Shown: in pieces, positions 60,465-64,000 of the stretch | Numbering within the stretch: the first letter of the stretch is position 1 | How the letters are laid out: every line of letters starts with the position of its first letter | DNA from: CAIQJJ01 sp964606085 | GTDB taxonomy: Bacteria; Chloroflexota; Anaerolineae; Anaerolineales; UBA4823 | DNA: 64,000 nt | Reading direction: 5' to 3' | Assembly: GCA_964606085.1 (NCBI GenBank) | Contig: CAZSFD010000015.1 | Span: 9,653-73,652, forward strand | Translations under genes and position numbers: made by a program | The notes under the pieces: generated by a model | What the model was told of the DNA's origin: nothing | The model's input: only the letters and a program-made list of their open reading frames with translations | Database searches by the model: none

Positions 60465-61730
60465 ATGTTCTCCCCCGTATTTCAAGGTTATCGTTGCTCT
60501 TTGTGCGGTGCTGAATACCTCCCTGCACAAATCACCTACACCTGCCCGCGTGACGGCGGCAACCTGGATGTGATTGTGGATTACCGGGGGATTTCACTGC
60601 CCGAATCAAACGAACCTGGTCTGTGGCGTTACCTGCCCCTCCTGCCCGTGGCTGACCCTGGCGGCCTCGCTACCCCCCTGCGGGCCGCGGGCGGAACCCC
60701 GGTTTACCACCTGCCCTCCTTAGCCGCACAACTCGGTCTGCATAACCTCTGGCTCAAAGACGAATCGCGCAACCCCTCGGCCTCCTTCAAAGACCGCGCC
60801 AGCGCCATCGTTGTCGCCCGCGCCCGCGAAATCGGTGCCGAGACGGTGGTGACGGCTTCCACCGGCAACGCCGGCGCCGCCCTGGCCTGCATGGCCGCCG
60901 CCGTTGGGCAAAAGGCGGTCATCTTTGCCCCGCGCACGGCCCCGCCGGCCAAGGTGGCTCAATTGCTCATCTTCGGCGCACAGGTCATCCTCGTAGATGG
61001 CAGTTACGATGATGCTTTTGATCTCACCGTGCAGGCATCCCAGGAATTCGGCTGGTACTGCCGCAACACCGGCTACAACCCCTTCACCGCCGAAGGCAAG
61101 AAGACGGCGGCATTTGAAATTTGGGATGCGGTTATTCGTTATTCGATAAATCGTAATTCGAATCACGAATTATCGAATAACAAACCATTGAATACTCCCC
61201 TTTCGCTCTTCGTCTCCGTCGGCGACGGCAACATCATCTCCGGCATTCACAAAGGCTTCAAAGATTTGCTGGCCCTGGGGTGGATCGAGCGGCTGCCGCG
61301 GCTGTTTGGCGTGCAGGCCGAAGGCTCGGCGGCGGTGGCGAATGCGTTTCGGGCGGGTGTCGAAACGATCACACCGGTGGCGTCGAGAACGGTGGCCGAC
61401 AGCATTGGCGTGGATTTGCCGCGTGATGGCGTGCGGGCGGTGCGGGCAGCGCGTGAGACAGGCGGCAGCTACATCACCGTCAGCGATGATGAAATTTTGC
61501 AAGCCATTGTTGCCCTGGGGCGGGTGGGCGTGTTTGCCGAACCCGCCGGGGCGGCGGCCTGCGCCGGACTGGCGCAGGCGGTGCGGCGGGGGATGATCCA
61601 GCCGCACGATCCGGTTCTTGTCCTCAATACGGGCAGCGGCCTGAAAGATGTACGCGCCGCCATGCAGTCGGTTGCTGAAGCCCCCATCATCGAACCCCGT
61701 TTAGACGCGCTGATGAGGATGATAAAATAA
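60465..61730 (+). CDS. thrC: Threonine synthase
   Basis: 421 residues from ATG 60465. An N-terminal zinc-ribbon-like stretch (CSLCGAEY...CPRDGG) precedes the PLP fold II domain: lysine 109 in NPSASFKDRASA forms the Schiff base, STGNAGAALA binds phosphate, VFVSVGDG-like LFVSVGDGNIISG is the glycine loop. It makes threonine from O-phosphohomoserine. About 20 residues (VIRYSINRNSNHELSNNK) are inserted before the glycine loop by a simple repeat. ATG follows the HEPN stop by one base without a clear Shine-Dalgarno. Confidence 0.93.
   Translation: MFSPVFQGYRCSLCGAEYLPAQITYTCPRDGGNLDVIVDYRGISLPESNEPGLWRYLPLLPVADPGGLATPLRAAGGTPVYHLPSLAAQLGLHNLWLKDESRNPSASFKDRASAIVVARAREIGAETVVTASTGNAGAALACMAAAVGQKAVIFAPRTAPPAKVAQLLIFGAQVILVDGSYDDAFDLTVQASQEFGWYCRNTGYNPFTAEGKKTAAFEIWDAVIRYSINRNSNHELSNNKPLNTPLSLFVSVGDGNIISGIHKGFKDLLALGWIERLPRLFGVQAEGSAAVANAFRAGVETITPVASRTVADSIGVDLPRDGVRAVRAARETGGSYITVSDDEILQAIVALGRVGVFAEPAGAAACAGLAQAVRRGMIQPHDPVLVLNTGSGLKDVRAAMQSVAEAPIIEPRLDALMRMIK
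61131..61186. repeat. GTTATTCGTTATTCG repeat inside thrC
   Basis: GGTTATTCGTTATTCGATAA and CGAATTATCGAATAAC form an imperfect inverted repeat of the same family as the proB-proA array. It is in frame and adds a polar stretch to a surface loop between WDA and TPLSLFVSVGDG. Confidence 0.85.
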
Positions 61731-61781
61731 CATCAATCCCTCAATCATCCAATCCTCCAAGCCCCCAAGCCCCCAAGCCCC

Positions 61782-62726
61782 ATGCCCCCAACCTTCTCCA
61801 TAATCGCCCCCATCTTTAACGAATCCGGCAATATCCCCGAACTGTACCGACGTATTGTCGAAGTAATGGATCAAACCGGCGAACCGTGGGAACTCGTCAC
61901 CATTGACGACGGCTCCACCGATGGCTCCACCGATATGCTGCGCGACCTGGCCCGGCAAGACCCACGCGTGCGCCCGGTGATCTTCGCCCGCAATTTCGGC
62001 CACCAGTTAGCCGTCACCGCCGGGCTAGATTACGCCCGCGGCCAGGCCGTCACCATCATCGACTCCGACCTGCAAGACCCGCCCGAAGTGATTCTCGATC
62101 TGATTGCCAAATGGCGCGAGGGCTATCAGGTCGTCTACGCCGTGCGTGCCGAACGCGAGGGCGAAACGTGGTTCAAGCTCTTCACCGCCTCACTCTTCTA
62201 TCGCATGATCCACAAAATCACCGATGTCAACATCCCCATGGATACCGGCGATTTCCGTCTGCTCGACCGCAAAGTGGTCGAGGTGATGAACTCGATGCGC
62301 GAGCGACATCGCTTTTTGCGCGGCATGTCGGTATGGGTGGGTTTCAAGCAGACCGGCGTGGAATATAAGCGGGCGGCGCGCTTTACCGGCGAGACCAAAT
62401 ATCCGCTCAAAAAGATGGTCAAATTCGCCAGCGACGCCATCACCAGCTTCTCCTACCTGCCGCTGCAACTGGCTACCTATTTGGGATTTGTCGCTGCGGG
62501 GATTGCCAGCATTGCCATCCCGATAGTGATCGTGCTGCGCTTGCTGGGCAGCCAGGCATTCTACGGTCAGGCGTCCACGCTGATTGCCGTGCTGTTCCTG
62601 GGCGGTGTGCAGCTCATCTCGCTCGGTATCCTGGGCGAATACATCGGGCGCCTGTACGATGAAGCCAAAGGCCGCCCGCTCTATATTGTCAGTGAAGCCC
62701 CAGAAGATGATGTACTGGCATCATGA
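61782..62726 (+). CDS. GT2 polyprenyl-phosphate glycosyltransferase (GtrB/DPM1 type)
   Basis: 314 residues. SIIAPIFNESGNIPELYRRI, VTIDDGSTDGSTDML, SDLQDPPEVI (DXD-type metal site) and MDTGDFRLLDRKVVEVMN are the GtrB/DPM1 motifs; two helices at the C-terminus (LATYLGFVAAGIASIAIPIVIV and LIAVLFLGGVQLISLGILGEYIG) anchor it. It loads a sugar onto polyprenyl phosphate, exactly the donor used by GT39 and possibly YYY proteins in this window. The 50-base gap before it holds CCCCCAAGC tandem repeats. Confidence 0.94.
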   Translation: MPPTFSIIAPIFNESGNIPELYRRIVEVMDQTGEPWELVTIDDGSTDGSTDMLRDLARQDPRVRPVIFARNFGHQLAVTAGLDYARGQAVTIIDSDLQDPPEVILDLIAKWREGYQVVYAVRAEREGETWFKLFTASLFYRMIHKITDVNIPMDTGDFRLLDRKVVEVMNSMRERHRFLRGMSVWVGFKQTGVEYKRAARFTGETKYPLKKMVKFASDAITSFSYLPLQLATYLGFVAAGIASIAIPIVIVLRLLGSQAFYGQASTLIAVLFLGGVQLISLGILGEYIGRLYDEAKGRPLYIVSEAPEDDVLAS

Positions 62727-62962
62727 AAACAACCAGTTACTTTACCGCTTGTGTGCTTGCACGCAGGCCATATTTGAAAGCTGAATGGATTGAATATGTC
62801 TTACAGCAGCCGCTTCAAGTAGAGACCCAGGAGAATGGAAGAATTCGTTATTGGGCTTATATTGCCGAGATAGGCAAGTTTTTACGAGTTGTCACTGAAC
62901 CTGATGGGGAGACGGTTCATAATGCTTTTCCAGATCGCGGCTATAAACCACCCAGGAGTTGA
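62723..62962 (+). CDS. Small conserved protein paired with DUF2283 (toxin-like)
   Basis: 79 residues: CVLARRPYLKAEWIEYVL, GRIRYWAYIAEIGKFLRVV, DGETVHNAFPDRGYKPP. The size, the HP/RP..K..WIE pattern and the terminal NAFPDR-type block resemble small RelE/DUF4258-like proteins that accompany DUF2283 genes. Its start overlaps the GT2 stop (ATGA). A toxin-antitoxin or regulatory role is an inference from pairing. Confidence 0.6.
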   Translation: MKTTSYFTACVLARRPYLKAEWIEYVLQQPLQVETQENGRIRYWAYIAEIGKFLRVVTEPDGETVHNAFPDRGYKPPRS

Positions 62963-62963
62963 T

Positions 62964-63194
62964 ATGTTATTTCAATACTATCCAGAGAGTGATATGCTCT
63001 ATATCAAATTATCTGATGGGGTCAGCACGGAATCAGAAGAAGTTGCCCCAGGCGTTGTGCTGGATTTCGATGGCGATAACCATTTAATCGGCTTAGAAGT
63101 CGAAGATGCCAGCAAGATGATTGATCTATCGCGTCTTGAACTGCGCACCTTGCCTTTAGCCAACCTGATTTTTAGCGAGCGCGTGCCAGCATGA
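62964..63194 (+). CDS. DUF2283 family protein
   Basis: 76 residues with the DUF2283 pattern FQYYPESDMLYIKLSDG, then APGVVLDFDGDNHLIGLEVEDAS. The start at 62964 follows AGGAG at 5 bases and stands one base after the preceding stop. DUF2283 proteins often form a pair with a small toxin-like protein. The stop overlaps the next gene (ATGA). Confidence 0.88.
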   Translation: MLFQYYPESDMLYIKLSDGVSTESEEVAPGVVLDFDGDNHLIGLEVEDASKMIDLSRLELRTLPLANLIFSERVPA

Positions 63195-64000
63195 AAATCA
63201 ACCTGACGATGAATCTGTCAGAACGCGCCCGCGCCATCCAGCGTGCCCGCGAGCGCGGCATCATCATCCCCACCTATGCGCAGATGAAAAACCCGGCCTT
63301 GATCCCGGCCGGCGTGCGGGAAAAACTGGCTGGCATTGGCCTGTGGGATGTTCACCCGCTCAACCTGTTCCGCATCACCTGGCACAACCAGCCGGTGGAA
63401 CGGGGCGGCGGCTTTGGCGGCGTCAACTATCTGGAGTTACCCCCGGCGCTCACGGGAGTTTCGGCGCGCATCATTGCCATCGTGGGGCAGTGGTTCCCCA
63501 CCGGCGCACACAAGGTGGGGGCGGCGTTTGGCTGCCTGGTTCCCCGCCTCGTCACCGGCCAATTCGACCCGACCACGCAAAAAGCCGTCTGGCCCTCGAC
63601 GGGCAATTATTGCCGCGGCGGGGCGTATGATTCGGCGCTGTTGGGTTGCAAGTCCATCGCTATTTTGCCTGAAGGCATGAGCGAGGAACGTTTCACCTGG
63701 TTGGCGCAGGTTGCAGGCGAAGTGATCAAAACGCCAGGCAGTGAATCGAACGTCAAAGAAATATTCGATAAATGCTGGGAACTGCGCCATTCCGGCCAGG
63801 ATTTGATGATCTTCAACCAGTTCGAGGAGTTCGGCAATTACCTGTGGCACTACGAAGTCACCGGCCACGCCATGCAGGAAGTGCTGGAGCGTCTTATGGG
63901 GCCGCAAGACGAATATCGCGGCATGGTCTCCGCCACCGGTTCTGCTGGGACGATTGCCAGCGGCGATTTTATGAAGCAGCTTTTCCCGGCCAGCAAAATT
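63191..64000 (+). CDS. PLP-dependent fold II enzyme (cysteine synthase/threonine synthase relative), partial
   Basis: The first 270 residues; the gene runs past the window end. IAIVGQWFPTGAHKVGAAFG carries the probable PLP lysine (about residue 108), STGNYCRGGAYDSAL is the asparagine/phosphate loop, SATGSAGTIASGDFMKQ the glycine-rich loop. It is usually annotated as a PLP-dependent beta-subunit family protein; the N-terminal 60 residues extend beyond cysteine synthase. Reaction not predictable. It is overlapped by the DUF2283 stop. Confidence 0.85.
   Translation, partial: MKINLTMNLSERARAIQRARERGIIIPTYAQMKNPALIPAGVREKLAGIGLWDVHPLNLFRITWHNQPVERGGGFGGVNYLELPPALTGVSARIIAIVGQWFPTGAHKVGAAFGCLVPRLVTGQFDPTTQKAVWPSTGNYCRGGAYDSALLGCKSIAILPEGMSEERFTWLAQVAGEVIKTPGSESNVKEIFDKCWELRHSGQDLMIFNQFEEFGNYLWHYEVTGHAMQEVLERLMGPQDEYRGMVSATGSAGTIASGDFMKQLFPASKI

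Overview
The window reads as chromosomal DNA of a member of the Chloroflexota, most likely class Anaerolineae. The main pointers are two very large membrane proteins with the YYY signature (DUF2298, the Chlor_Arch_YYY family known mainly from Chloroflexi and archaea), high GC, fused response regulators of the type common in Anaerolineae, and housekeeping genes (valS, rpoC, lepA, proB, proA, cmk, thrC) scattered singly among family-expanded membrane glycosyltransferases. No rRNA, tRNA or CRISPR array was seen.

Layout. 0.3-7.9 kb: a decaying carbohydrate-degradation locus on the minus strand (GH2 giant, broken GH63-like gene, cellulase-like TIM barrel), with remnants of a sugar ABC transporter on both sides and a BrnT/BrnA toxin-antitoxin pair in the middle. 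7.9-11.5 kb: a response regulator and a hybrid histidine kinase facing each other. 11.6-14.1 kb: a DUF362 remnant truncated by an internally deleted IS1182-like element, then a gene-free mosaic of repeats. 14.1-17.8 kb: valS and a PIN/RHH pair whose toxin carries an in-frame TGA. 17.9-25.4 kb: GNAT, YggS, DUF167, a membrane-anchored NACHT-HEAT ATPase with a zinc-ribbon coiled-coil protein, and a tightly overlapped FnIII / HprK-like kinase / ECF sigma operon. 25.4-33.2 kb: rpoC (no rpoB beside it) and a large sensor kinase. 33.3-37.8 kb: GT39-like protein, cmk, sdaA and plsC in one operon. 37.8-48.8 kb: YYY membrane proteins, another GT39-like protein and a methyltransferase. 48.8-55.9 kb: VapBC, GT4, LPG-synthase-like flippase, lepA, hydrolase, a peroxiredoxin-glutaredoxin fusion and a 50-residue basic protein. 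55.9-64 kb: proB, proA, an ABC permease, a MNT/HEPN pair, thrC, GT2, a DUF2283 pair and a PLP enzyme cut by the window edge.

Three observations stand out. First, the peroxiredoxin-glutaredoxin gene is open except for one TGA exactly at the peroxidatic cysteine codon, followed by a SECIS-like hairpin: a candidate selenoprotein. Second, at least ten unrelated families of short, often palindromic or tandem repeats sit not only between genes but inside otherwise conserved genes (GH2, GH63, valS, the 1754-residue GT39-YYY fusion, the LPG-synthase-like gene, thrC), always preserving the frame in the intact genes. Third, promoters repeatedly show an extended -10 (TGnTATAAT) with no evident -35, and several genes start 6-9 bases after the -10, which predicts leaderless mRNAs. 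All function calls are by reading motifs and family memory; no search or structure prediction was run.
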